Source: Ignavibacteriota bacterium
Lineage (GTDB): Bacteria > Bacteroidota > Ignavibacteria > Ignavibacteriales > Ignavibacteriaceae
DNA: 64,000 bases
Assembly: GCA_013285405.1 (NCBI GenBank)
Contig: CP053446.1
Coordinates: 3,271,001 to 3,335,000, forward strand
Direction: 5' to 3'
Shown here: positions 27,795 through 35,457 of the stretch, piece by piece
Layout: the number at the start of each line of letters is the position of its first letter
Numbering within the stretch: the stretch's first letter is position 1
Made by a program: the position numbers and the translations under genes
Notes under the pieces: model-generated
What the model saw: only the letters and a program-made list of their open reading frames with translations
Databases searched by the model: none
Told to the model about the DNA's origin: nothing

Positions 27795-28516
27795 AGGTTA
27801 AACCTTATGATAAGGTATCGGTCATTTTTGATACCTTGATGAAAAAATTGGATTATGAAAGCTGGTCGAATTACATATCAGCAATTGCTGATAACTATAT
27901 TAACAAAGATGCAAAAATCCTTGAACTTGGGGCAGGTAGTTGTAAAATAGCTGAATTTATTTTCGCCAGCTATAAAAATTATATCGCATCTGATATTTCC
28001 TTTGCAATGCTCAACTCAGCAAATAAAAATAATTTCATAAAAGTTTGCTGCGATATGACGGCACTCCCTTTTAAATCAAAATATGATTTTATCTTCTCCA
28101 GCTTTGATTGTGTTAATTACATTCTGAAACTAAGATCCCTTTACAAATTATTTACAGAAATATTTAGATTGCTTAAAAGAAACGGTGTTTTTACTTTTGA
28201 TGTGAGTCTTGAAAATAATAGTCTGGATTTTGTTATAGGTAAAACAATAGAAGGTCAATCTAATGGATACACTTTCCAGCGCAAAAGTAAGTATAACAAG
28301 CAAAAAAGAATTCATTCAAATCATTTTTACATAACAGACGAATTTGGAAATGAATTTCATGAAGTTCACAAAGAGAAAATTTACAAGATTGATACTTTCT
28401 TTAAGTTAGCAGATAAAGCCGGGTTGTCCATCGATGCTTGTTACGATTGTTTTACTTTTGATGATGTTAAAAGGAAATCCCAACGCGCACAATTTGTTAT
28501 GAGGAAAATAAACTAA
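27791..28516 (+). CDS. Class I SAM-dependent methyltransferase
   Basis: 241 aa cytoplasmic protein. SAM-binding motif I ILELGAGSCKIAEFI (about 39-53), acidic loop ASDISFAML and motif DMTALPFKSKYDFIFSSFDCVNY are clear. The C-terminal part is substrate-binding and gives no clue to the target. Overlaps pdxA by four bases and ftsE by one. Confidence 0.85.
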   Translation: MKVKPYDKVSVIFDTLMKKLDYESWSNYISAIADNYINKDAKILELGAGSCKIAEFIFASYKNYIASDISFAMLNSANKNNFIKVCCDMTALPFKSKYDFIFSSFDCVNYILKLRSLYKLFTEIFRLLKRNGVFTFDVSLENNSLDFVIGKTIEGQSNGYTFQRKSKYNKQKRIHSNHFYITDEFGNEFHEVHKEKIYKIDTFFKLADKAGLSIDACYDCFTFDDVKRKSQRAQFVMRKIN

Positions 28517-29202
28517 TGATGCTTTCTTTCGACAATGTAGAGTTTCACTATAAGAATCAACCTGTATTCACCAATCTGAATTTGGAACTTGATTATGGTG
28601 AGTTCGTTTTTGTAATTGGCAAAAGTGGTATAGGTAAAAGCACATTGATGCAGTTGATATATATGAATTTATTTCCTTTGACTGGTACAGTCAGAATAGC
28701 TGAGTTTGATTCGCAAACAATAAAGCCTTATCAAATTCCTTTGCTGCGAAGAAAAATTGGTGTAATTTTTCAGGATTTTAAACTGCTGCCTGATCGGAAT
28801 GTTTATCAGAACCTTGCCTATGTGTTAAAAGTAACGGGTGTTCCATCGACAGATGCTAAGAGAAAGATAAATGAGGTTCTTACTGAAGTGGGACTGTCAC
28901 ATAAAAGATTAAATAAACCAGGTGAGCTTTCTGGAGGTGAACAACAACGAATAGCAATTGCCCGCGCCATCATTAATGATCCCGTACTAATTCTGGCAGA
29001 CGAACCAACAGGAAATCTTGACCCCGACACTTCATCTGAAATTTTAGCTCTTCTTAAAAAAATAAATAAGCGGGGAACATCAGTACTTGTCGCTACTCAT
29101 AATTATGAGATTGTTAAAAAAGCTAATGAGAGAGTTATAAAACTTGAAGATGGCAGAGCATTAAAGGCTGTAATCAAACCTAAGTCAGAACTTCAGCAAT
29201 AA
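28516..29202 (+). CDS. ftsE: FtsE-like ABC transporter ATP-binding protein
   Basis: 228 aa ATPase. Walker [14 protein letters not shown] (about 35-47), Q-loop [23 protein letters not shown], signature [15 protein letters not shown], Walker [14 protein letters not shown], and H-loop ATHNYE. The sequence around the Q-loop is typical of FtsE, which with FtsX controls cell-wall hydrolases at division. No ftsX lies next to it in this window; a LolD-type role cannot be excluded. Confidence 0.82.
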   Translation: MMLSFDNVEFHYKNQPVFTNLNLELDYGEFVFVIGKSGIGKSTLMQLIYMNLFPLTGTVRIAEFDSQTIKPYQIPLLRRKIGVIFQDFKLLPDRNVYQNLAYVLKVTGVPSTDAKRKINEVLTEVGLSHKRLNKPGELSGGEQQRIAIARAIINDPVLILADEPTGNLDPDTSSEILALLKKINKRGTSVLVATHNYEIVKKANERVIKLEDGRALKAVIKPKSELQQ

Positions 29203-29203
29203 A

Positions 29204-29848
29204 TTAGCTTGACAGATGACCCATTAATTCCTGATTAACACCTTCCACACTTCCGAGTCCATTTATAGAAATTACTTTTCCCTGCTTTTGATAATGCTTT
29301 AACACCGGCTCTGTATTTTGCTTGAATACGTTAAGACGTTTGCGTATGACTTCTTCCTTGTCGTCGTCGCGAAGATAAAAGCTATCCTTTGAATTACATT
29401 TCGGACAGGAATTAGCATTTTCAATTTCTGCCAGAGTAAATATTTGTCCGCAAACTTTACACGCTCTTCTGTTATTCAATCGCTTAACGAGTTCTTCTTC
29501 ATCAGCAACAATATTAATAAGTCTGATATCATTAATATTCATTGCTTCAAGAAGTTTATCAAGCTCCACAGCCTGATTTATTGTTCTTGGAAATCCATCC
29601 AGAATAAAACCATTGATACAATCTTTTGCGTTTAATCTATCCTTGATGATGCCAATCATTATTTCATCAGGAACAAGATCACCTCTGCTCATAATTTCAT
29701 CAGCCTTCTTACCGAGATCAGTTTGATCTTTAACTGCCTGTCTTAACATCTCACCCGTTGAAATATGTGGAATATCAAATTTGACGGAAAGTAATTTTGC
29801 CTGTGTTCCTTTTCCAACACCAGGTGCCCCAAATAGAAGTAGTCGCAT
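29204..29848 (-). CDS. adk: Adenylate kinase
   Basis: 214 aa; converts ATP + AMP to two ADP. P-loop LLFGAPGVGKGTQAKLL at the N-terminus, ISTGEMLRQA, ILDGFPRTINQA, and a zinc-type LID domain with CKVCGQIF and CPKCNS (Cys4). Converges on ftsE with a one-base gap. Confidence 0.98.
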   Translation of the reverse strand: MRLLLFGAPGVGKGTQAKLLSVKFDIPHISTGEMLRQAVKDQTDLGKKADEIMSRGDLVPDEIMIGIIKDRLNAKDCINGFILDGFPRTINQAVELDKLLEAMNINDIRLINIVADEEELVKRLNNRRACKVCGQIFTLAEIENANSCPKCNSKDSFYLRDDDKEEVIRKRLNVFKQNTEPVLKHYQKQGKVISINGLGSVEGVNQELMGHLSS

Positions 29849-29894
29849 AAAGAATATTTTTTTTATTGCAAATTATAGAAATTAAAATGCAGTC

Positions 29895-30389
29895 TCAAGC
29901 TGATGGCGGTGAAAATTTGAGAGAGTTTTTATTTTTTAATTGATTGAAGAACTCCTCAAGCAGTTTTTTACTTTCCTCTGAGTAAATACCTGAAAATACT
30001 TTTATTTTGTGGTTGGTTTTACCATCTTCGGCAAGATTGTAAACACTTCCGCAGGCGCCAAACTTTGGATCAAATGTCGAAAAAAATAATTCATTTACTC
30101 TTGATGCGAGCAATGCCCCGGTACACATTATACATGGCTCCAAAGTAACATAGATTGAACAATCATTTAACCTCCAGTTACCGATATGGTTTGATGCCGA
30201 AGTTAAAGCTATCATTTCAGCGTGAGCGGTAGCATCTTTTAATTTTTCAACCTGGTTATATCCGCGACCGATTATTTTATTATTTTTTACAACAACGGCA
30301 CCAACAGGTACTTCATTCTCTTCAAATGCTTTTTCAGCTTCCTGTAAAGCTGCAAACATAAACCGATATTTTTCTTCGTCGAAAATCAT
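29895..30389 (-). CDS. tadA: tRNA-specific adenosine deaminase
   Basis: 164 aa zinc enzyme that makes inosine at position 34 of tRNA-Arg(ACG). Motifs HAEMIALTSAS (catalytic Glu) and PCIMCTGALLASRV. Its expected substrate, tRNA-Arg(ACG), is encoded at 40818-40891 in this window. It might also act on free bases or nucleosides as some relatives do, but the length and motif spacing fit TadA. Confidence 0.93.
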   Translation of the reverse strand: MIFDEEKYRFMFAALQEAEKAFEENEVPVGAVVVKNNKIIGRGYNQVEKLKDATAHAEMIALTSASNHIGNWRLNDCSIYVTLEPCIMCTGALLASRVNELFFSTFDPKFGACGSVYNLAEDGKTNHKIKVFSGIYSEESKKLLEEFFNQLKNKNSLKFSPPSA

Positions 30390-30410
30390 CTTGGTTGCTA
30401 TAAGATAGTA

Positions 30411-30650
30411 ATTAGTAAGTAGTGGGTAATAAATTATAATTAAATCTTTTAATCCTCAGTAATTATTAATACTGAGACTTCTGAATTATTATGAGTGTGT
30501 CACTCTGAATCCGGCAACTGCCGGATTTTTTAATTTAAAAACCAGATATTTCACTCCTGCCTTGCCGGCAGGCAGGTCGTTCAATTTGACAAATTAGAAT
30601 TTTTCAGAAGTCTCTACTAATTACTGATTACTTTTTACTACTTACTCAAA
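30411..30650. repeat. 7-bp repeat arrays flanking a palindromic element
   Basis: Degenerate 7-bp units (GTAATTA, GTAAGTA, GTGGGTA) at about 30411-30431 on one side and their inverse (TACTAAT, TACTGAT, TACTTTT, TACTACT) at about 30614-30645 on the other. They bracket the MITE-like element at 30474-30614. Confidence 0.6.
30474..30614. mobile_element. MITE-like palindromic element
   Basis: 141 bases bounded by perfect 12-bp inverted repeats, GAGACTTCTGAA (30474-30485) and TTCAGAAGTCTC (30603-30614). Inside are two further palindromes: CCGGCAACTGCCGG (30511-30524) and CCTTGCCGGCAGG (30560-30572), plus a 'CACTCTGAAT' segment seen in palindromic intergenic elements of Bacteroidota. No coding capacity. 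It lies just downstream of tRNA-Arg(UCG) and upstream of tadA. Confidence 0.65.
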
Positions 30651-30656
30651 ATGAAG

Positions 30657-30730
30657 TACGCCCGGTAGGATTCGAACCCACAACCCTCAGATCCGAAGTC
30701 TGATGCTCTATCCAGTTGAGCTACAGGCGC
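30657..30730 (-). tRNA. tRNA-Arg (anticodon UCG)
   Basis: 74 bases on the minus strand. Acceptor GCGCCTG pairs with CGGGCGT (one G-U), D-arm GCTC/GAGC, anticodon stem TCAGA/TCTGA with loop CTTCGGA, T-loop TTCGAAT. CCA is not encoded. Reads CGA and, by wobble, CGN codons. Confidence 0.95.
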
Positions 30731-30743
30731 AAGAATTACTAAG

Positions 30744-30774
30744 TAAAAATAAAGATGCGAAATTGTAATTACAA
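30744..30774 (-). promoter_or_regulatory. Promoter of tRNA-Arg(UCG)
   Basis: On the minus strand TTG (30772-30774), 20-base spacer, TATTTTTA (30744-30751), one mismatch to TTG-N20-TAnnTTTG. The predicted start is a few bases before the mature tRNA 5' end. Confidence 0.5.
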
Positions 30775-30893
30775 TAAATTGCTATCGATGATACTTGCTC
30801 TAAAGAAAAAATCAATTTTATTTATTCAAGATGCATTTTTGGGTATGAATTAAAACAGATTATGTTTTTTGATTTATCGGCTAATAAGTTTTA

Positions 30894-30927
30894 AATAAAA
30901 AAAGGAGACCACTTTTTTGCGATCTCC
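30894..30927 (-). terminator. Intrinsic terminator of the 37-aa peptide gene
   Basis: On the minus strand an imperfect stem GGAGATCGC / GTGGTCTCC with an A-rich loop (30904-30927) is followed by seven T. Confidence 0.65.
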
Positions 30928-30972
30928 TAATTAACGCCCTCTCCACTCGAAATCATTAAATGCAGACTTTAT

Positions 30973-31086
30973 TTACTTGAACATCTTTTCAGTATCAGAT
31001 TTGGATTTTTTAATTCCCCGGATTGAAATAATTATAAACAATAAAAGTCCGCCTAAAATTATTCCGGCTAAAAGATAAACTGCCAT
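30973..31086 (-). CDS. Small single-pass membrane peptide (37 aa)
   Basis: Encodes MAVYLLAGIILGGLLLFIII, then SIRGIKKSKSDTEKMFK: one hydrophobic helix followed by a basic/charged tail, so N-terminus out and tail in the cytoplasm by the positive-inside rule. The start is decided by a strong ribosome site GGAGGG seven bases before this ATG; an ATG five codons upstream lies inside that site. A terminator follows about 50 bases after the stop, so it is a free-standing gene. Not recognised; it could be a small modulator or accessory subunit of a membrane complex. Confidence 0.7.
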   Translation of the reverse strand: MAVYLLAGIILGGLLLFIIISIRGIKKSKSDTEKMFK

Positions 31087-31273
31087 TGGATTGCCCTCCA
31101 TTTTTAACGACTAAATTTTCAACGTTTATGCCATGATAAATATTCTGAGAAACAGAGATAATCTTTGAAATATTGCTGATAGCTAATAATTGTTGTATCT
31201 AATTGGAATTTAAAATGAGAATTGTATCAAAAAAGGTGAAAGGAAATTTTAAAACTCAGCTTTTGAGATAACA

Positions 31274-31570
31274 TTAGTTCTTATTCAGAACAATTGGTAC
31301 TCCATTATGGAAATATATCCTGCCGTAATTTTCTTTTATCCAGTAGAGCGGTTTTTCTGTTGAAGTAAATCTTTCAACAATATTCAGTCTGACAACATCC
31401 GGTCGTTCCTTTATGTTTATTACCGCTTCACAAAATTCTTCAGGAGAAATACAAACTTGATCATCGAGTGAAATTTCAACAACTCTTTGCTTGTTTATTA
31501 AAACAGAACTGCTGACAACCTTATTAACGACTAATGGTTTAAAGGTTAATGTAACTTCAAAATTTCTCAT
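31274..31570 (-). CDS. Small protein of unknown function
   Basis: 98 aa, not recognised. Soluble, mixed alpha/beta by composition, no signal peptide; contains VCISPEEFCEAVINIKERP and ends EKPLYWIKENYGRIYF followed by HNGVPIVLNKN. It stands alone between the 37-aa peptide gene and the divergent M16 operon. Confidence 0.6.
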   Translation of the reverse strand: MRNFEVTLTFKPLVVNKVVSSSVLINKQRVVEISLDDQVCISPEEFCEAVINIKERPDVVRLNIVERFTSTEKPLYWIKENYGRIYFHNGVPIVLNKN

Positions 31571-31822
31571 AGCAATATTTTAATTGTTTTAAGTCATTAT
31601 CGAAATGATAAACATTCAGGTTATCCTGATCTGTTGAAATAGTTTAAGTTATTACTTTACTTTTTATAATAACTCAAATGTAATAACAATTAAATTTCCA
31701 TCACAACATTAAAATAGAAAATGAAATTGAAAAAGGGAAGTGGTTAAATAAAGTAAATTTTCGGAAACTGCGTAGAATCATTTAGAATTTATAGTATTTT
31801 TAGAATAATACAGGTTTCTCTC
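31571..31822. other. Intergenic region between divergent genes
   Basis: Apart from the promoter at 31823-31853 the 331-base gap (31571-31901) shows only AT-rich sequence and a short CAGG-TTAT-CCTG hairpin near 31618-31630. No gene is seen. Confidence 0.5.
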
Positions 31823-31853
31823 TTGGCTCAACCTGACTAATGAATTAAATTTG
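31823..31853 (+). promoter_or_regulatory. Promoter of the M16 peptidase operon
   Basis: TTG (31823-31825), 20-base spacer, TAAATTTG (31846-31853): an exact match to TTG-N20-TAnnTTTG, 48 bases before the start codon. Confidence 0.65.
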
Positions 31854-31901
31854 TCATTAAAAATCAAAATAACTATTCGAAAATAAATCAAGGAGTTAAA
31901 T

Positions 31902-33251
31902 GTGTGCAGACTAAATTTATTATTGATGATAGGATTGATGTTGTTTATGCTTACTGATTTAATAGCAAGCGATAACAAAATTCTGCCTTATCCAATCTAT
32001 CAGCATAAACTGGCAAACGGATTAAATGTTGTTACCGTTCCTTTCGATAGCCCGGGATTAGCAGCATTCTATATTGTTGTTCGGGTTGGATCCAGGAACG
32101 AAATTGAACAGGGAGTTACCGGCTTCGCTCATTTTTTTGAACATATGATGTTCAGAGGAACTGATAAATATCCGCGTGAAAAATATAATGAAGTTTTAAA
32201 AAGCACAGGTGCCGGAGCGAATGCAAATACTTCGTTGGACAGAACAATTTATCACATGACTGGTAATGCAGATTATCTTGAAGAAATGTTTGAACTGGAA
32301 TCAGACAGATTTATGAATCTCAATTATTCTGAACACGATTTTAAAGTTGAAGCAGGTGCTGTTAAAGGTGAATACACAAAAAACTTTGCTAATCCTTATC
32401 AGCGCCTTTATGAAAGTTTACTAAACACTGCATTTGATGCTCATACTTACAAACATACAACGATGGGATTTTTTAATGATATTGTAGATATGCCCAATCA
32501 GTATGCGTATTCACTCCAATTCTTTAAAAGGTATTACAGACCAGAATATTCGACAATAGTTGTTGTTGGTGATGTTAAAGAAGAAAAAGTTAACGAACTT
32601 GCAGAAAAATATTTTGGTATGTGGGAAACGGGAAATTATACTGCTGATGTTCCGGCAGAACCTGAACAAAAAGCGGAACGGAATGTACATCTTCAGGATG
32701 GATCGATTCCACCTTTTATGAGTTTAAACTATAAAGGTCCTGCATTTAGTGATTCAAAAATTGATATGGCAGCACTTGAAGTTCTTACAACAATTCTATT
32801 TTCACAAAATTCAGATTTATATAAAAAGCTTGTTGTCGAGGAACAAAAACTCAGATTTCTTGGCGGAGGAGCGATGGCTACACGTGATCCGTACCTGATA
32901 AACATTCAGGCGTCATTTATAGACAAAAATGATTTTCAGTATGTTAAAAATGAAATCGTAAAAGCGATAAATAATATCAAAGAAAATGGTGTCAGCAAGG
33001 AACTTTTGGATAAGACCAAATCAAATCTGAAATACAGCTTTGCAATGAGTATTGATAATCCTGATGTGATTGCCAACTCACTGTGCAGGTTTATTTATCT
33101 GACTGGAGATCCTGAATCATTAAACCGATTCTATTCGCTCTATGATACAGTAACAGAGTCCGATGTGAAGATGGTTGCCGAAAAATATTTTAAAGATAGT
33201 GGTTTAACAATAGCTACCATTTCAGATGATGAAAAAGGAGGTGTTGAATAA
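31902..33251 (+). CDS. M16-family zinc peptidase, catalytic subunit
   Basis: 449 aa exported peptidase. Signal peptide about 1-23 (LLLMIGLMLFMLTDLIAS). Inverted zinc motif HFFEH in FAHFFEHMMFRGTDKYP (about 82) with the distal Glu in EAGAVKGEYTKN. The start is a GTG at 31902 placed seven bases after AGGAG; the overlapping ATG at 31900 opens only a four-codon frame. Works with the product of the next gene as in two-chain M16B enzymes that clear peptides in the periplasm. Confidence 0.92.
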   Translation: MCRLNLLLMIGLMLFMLTDLIASDNKILPYPIYQHKLANGLNVVTVPFDSPGLAAFYIVVRVGSRNEIEQGVTGFAHFFEHMMFRGTDKYPREKYNEVLKSTGAGANANTSLDRTIYHMTGNADYLEEMFELESDRFMNLNYSEHDFKVEAGAVKGEYTKNFANPYQRLYESLLNTAFDAHTYKHTTMGFFNDIVDMPNQYAYSLQFFKRYYRPEYSTIVVVGDVKEEKVNELAEKYFGMWETGNYTADVPAEPEQKAERNVHLQDGSIPPFMSLNYKGPAFSDSKIDMAALEVLTTILFSQNSDLYKKLVVEEQKLRFLGGGAMATRDPYLINIQASFIDKNDFQYVKNEIVKAINNIKENGVSKELLDKTKSNLKYSFAMSIDNPDVIANSLCRFIYLTGDPESLNRFYSLYDTVTESDVKMVAEKYFKDSGLTIATISDDEKGGVE

Positions 33252-34783
33252 TGAAAGCGTTAATAATTTCAATTTTAATTAGTGGATTTATTATGGCTCA
33301 ACAGATTGTTGAATTAAAACAACCGAATTCTTCCAAGATAGTTGTAAAATTTATGTTCACGAACGGATCAGTTACTGATGCGGCAGGAAAAGAAGGATTA
33401 ACCTATACGACAGCTCAGCTTATCACGCAAGGTGGAACCGGTAATTTAACTTATAGTGATATTCAGGATAAAATTTATCCTATGGCAGCAGATTATTTTT
33501 CTTTGGTTGATAAAGAAGTTGTTACGTTCACTTTTCTTTTTCATAAAGATTGGATTGAAGAATTTTATCCGATTATGATTGGATTAATTACAAATCCTTC
33601 TCTAAGCCAGGCGGATTTCGATCGTGTGAAGAAAAACCAGCAGGCTTATGTTGACCAGGTGATACGTGCTTCATCAGATGAAGAATACAGCAAAAAAGCT
33701 CTGGAAGATTTTCTTTTCAGAGGAACAAACTACCAGCATATGGTTGAAGGAAAAACAGCTTCGGTTGGAGCAATTACACTTGATGATGTAAAAAATCATT
33801 ATAAAAATTTCTTCACAAAAAATAATCTTATGATCGGTATTGCAGGCAGTTATCCCGAATCTTTACTTGAGAAAATTAAAAATGATATTGCAAATCTTCC
33901 TGATATAAAACCTGTTATTCCTGAGGTACCGAAGATCAAAATGCCCGATGGAATTGATGTAGAAATCATTTCTAAAGATGGAGCTTTTGGTTCCGCAATT
34001 TTCACTGGCTATCCTTTGGATATAACCAGAGCCAATGATGATTTTGCAGCGTTGATGGTAGCTAATTCATATCTCGGCGAACATAGAAAATCTTATGCTA
34101 AGCTTTATCAGGTGATTCGTGAAGAGCGGTCTATGAATTACGGTGATTATTCTTACATCGAATGGTATCATAACGGCGGTGGAAATATGGTACCACCTTC
34201 CGGTGTTCCAAGACATTCAAATTATTTTTCAATCTGGATTAGACCTGTTCAGATTGCAAAACAATTAAGGATGCAATATCCCGAATTAGATAGTGTTGAA
34301 ATTGGTCACGCACATTTTGCACTTCGGATGGCTTTGAGAGAAATGGATAAGATGATAAAAAATGGATTGAGTCAGGAAGATTTTGAGGCAACAAGAGCTT
34401 TTCTGAAAAGTTATATCAGGCTCTACATAAAATCACCCGAACAGCAGCTTGGATATCTTATGGATTCGAAATTTTATGGAAGGGAAAATTACATTGAAGA
34501 ACTGTCCGGACTTCTGTCTGAACTGACACTCGATGATGTGAATAATGCAATCAATAAATATTTTCAGATTGAAAATATGAAAATCACTATAGTTACTGAT
34601 GTAAGTGAAGCTGAACCACTCGCAAAAAGTCTGAAAGAAAATTTACCATCACCGATGAGTTATTCAAATATTGTGAAAGCTGGATTACCGGAAGAGGTTC
34701 TGAAAGAAGATGAAGCAACAGAAGATTTTAAATTGAATGTAAAGAATGTAACAATAATAAATTCAGCAGATACATTTAAATAA
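33251..34783 (+). CDS. M16-family peptidase-like partner subunit without zinc motif
   Basis: 510 aa. Signal peptide of about 16 residues (IISILISGFIMAQQ). The region equivalent to the catalytic helix, EGLTYTTAQLITQGGTGNL, has no HxxEH, while the C-terminal half keeps the conserved substrate-grip region (NYFSIWIRPVQ). Such pairs of one active and one inactive M16 chain are common. The ATG overlaps the stop of the preceding gene (TAATG), consistent with 1:1 production. Confidence 0.88.
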   Translation: MKALIISILISGFIMAQQIVELKQPNSSKIVVKFMFTNGSVTDAAGKEGLTYTTAQLITQGGTGNLTYSDIQDKIYPMAADYFSLVDKEVVTFTFLFHKDWIEEFYPIMIGLITNPSLSQADFDRVKKNQQAYVDQVIRASSDEEYSKKALEDFLFRGTNYQHMVEGKTASVGAITLDDVKNHYKNFFTKNNLMIGIAGSYPESLLEKIKNDIANLPDIKPVIPEVPKIKMPDGIDVEIISKDGAFGSAIFTGYPLDITRANDDFAALMVANSYLGEHRKSYAKLYQVIREERSMNYGDYSYIEWYHNGGGNMVPPSGVPRHSNYFSIWIRPVQIAKQLRMQYPELDSVEIGHAHFALRMALREMDKMIKNGLSQEDFEATRAFLKSYIRLYIKSPEQQLGYLMDSKFYGRENYIEELSGLLSELTLDDVNNAINKYFQIENMKITIVTDVSEAEPLAKSLKENLPSPMSYSNIVKAGLPEEVLKEDEATEDFKLNVKNVTIINSADTFK

Positions 34784-34794
34784 AAAAAAATTTT

Positions 34795-34819
34795 ATGGGA
34801 CAGTCTTAGACTGTTCCAT
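34795..34819. repeat. REP-like palindrome after the M16 operon
   Basis: Eleven-base arms around TTA: ATGGGACAGTC and GACTGTTCCAT, one G-T pair. There is an A-tract upstream and no T-tract downstream on the plus strand, so it is a poor terminator for the M16 genes but could stop transcription on the minus strand. Confidence 0.55.
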
Positions 34820-34836
34820 AAAAAATATTACACTAT

Positions 34837-34992
34837 CGACTTAAGTCCATTACCACTCAAATCATTTCAGAAATAAAAATGCGATTGTCCGAACCAAACA
34901 ATCTTGAAAAAGGGATAGATAATTATCTGTCTAAATTGGAATTATTAAATCGGAGTATTTTAAGAAAAGTATTTGAGGGGAAACTGGTTTAA
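34837..34992 (+). pseudogene. 3' relic of a type I restriction specificity subunit (hsdS)
   Basis: The frame from 34879 encodes MRLSEPNNLEKGIDNYLSK, then LELLNRSILRKVFEGKLV and a stop at 34990-34992. The tail 'LxRSILRKxFEGKLV' is the hallmark C-terminus of HsdS proteins. Just upstream another frame gives DLSPLPLKSFQ, resembling the 'LPPL' element before the conserved helix, so a frameshift separates the two. Nothing else of the gene remains. Confidence 0.75.
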
Positions 34993-35000
34993 TACAATAG

Positions 35001-35122
35001 CCCCGAGTTTCAACTCGGGATAAAAGAAAAAATCCAAAACTAACCGGGCTTTAGCCCAAACAATTTGGCTAAAGCCGATAAATATTTTCTATATTATATA
35101 ATCCACGAGCTAAAGCTCGTGG
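35001..35122. repeat. Cluster of three REP-like palindromes
   Basis: Three palindromes in 122 bases: CCCGAGTTTCAACTCGGG (35002-35019); GGCTTTAGCC (35047-35056) pairing with GGCTAAAGCC (35067-35076); and CCACGAGCTAAAGCTCGTGG (35103-35122). They resemble REP-type intergenic elements of Bacteroidota. No gene is seen. Confidence 0.65.
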
Positions 35123-35197
35123 CAATTGGTCAGGAATCCAATGCTGCGTGCGGAGTTGTAACGGAGGAGATAGGTCTTTGGTCTAATAATAAAACTA

Positions 35198-35276
35198 GTT
35201 TAATCATAATTTTTTATAATTAAAGGAAACAGCATATATTTAATTATAGACTTTTATAATTAAGGGAAAACATCGA
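35198..35276. repeat. Short direct repeat before the Fic relic
   Basis: TTTTATAATTAAAGGAAA near 35211-35229 recurs as CTTTTATAATTAAGGGAAAA near 35250-35269. It may be a duplicated promoter or the footprint of an insertion. Confidence 0.35.
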
Positions 35277-35282
35277 AAATCA

Positions 35283-35435
35283 ATGAAATTTGAAGCGTTC
35301 AAAAGCGGGAAGTACTTACAGCAAAGGGATCATAAAACCTTTTCACCGGCTAACATAAATCATCAATGGATTTGGGATGATGTGAAAATTAATACTAGGA
35401 TGCATTTAAATAATATAAAAATTATAAAGAATTGA
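35283..35435 (+). pseudogene. Relic of a Fic-family protein gene
   Basis: A 50-codon frame starting FEAFKSGKYLQQRDHKTFS and continuing PANINHQWIWDDVKINT matches the N-terminus of Fic proteins (typically '...Ps.INh.W.W.D..I..LLe.A.r.LG'). After KINT it jumps to RMHL, which resembles a motif normally some 25 residues further on, then goes into AT-rich sequence. The AMP-transferring HPFx(D/E)GNGR core is absent, so it is non-functional. Fic genes are often found inside type I restriction loci, matching the nearby hsdS relic. Confidence 0.65.
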
Positions 35436-35457
35436 AGTCAGGTTTTACCTAGCTTTT

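Noticed and set aside
34795-34830. Intrinsic terminator of the M16 operon
   Set aside because: The hairpin is followed on the plus strand by A-rich, not T-rich, sequence.
34879-34992. A functional small gene
   Set aside because: The peptide equals the tail of HsdS, the upstream part is in another frame, and no ribosome site precedes the ATG.
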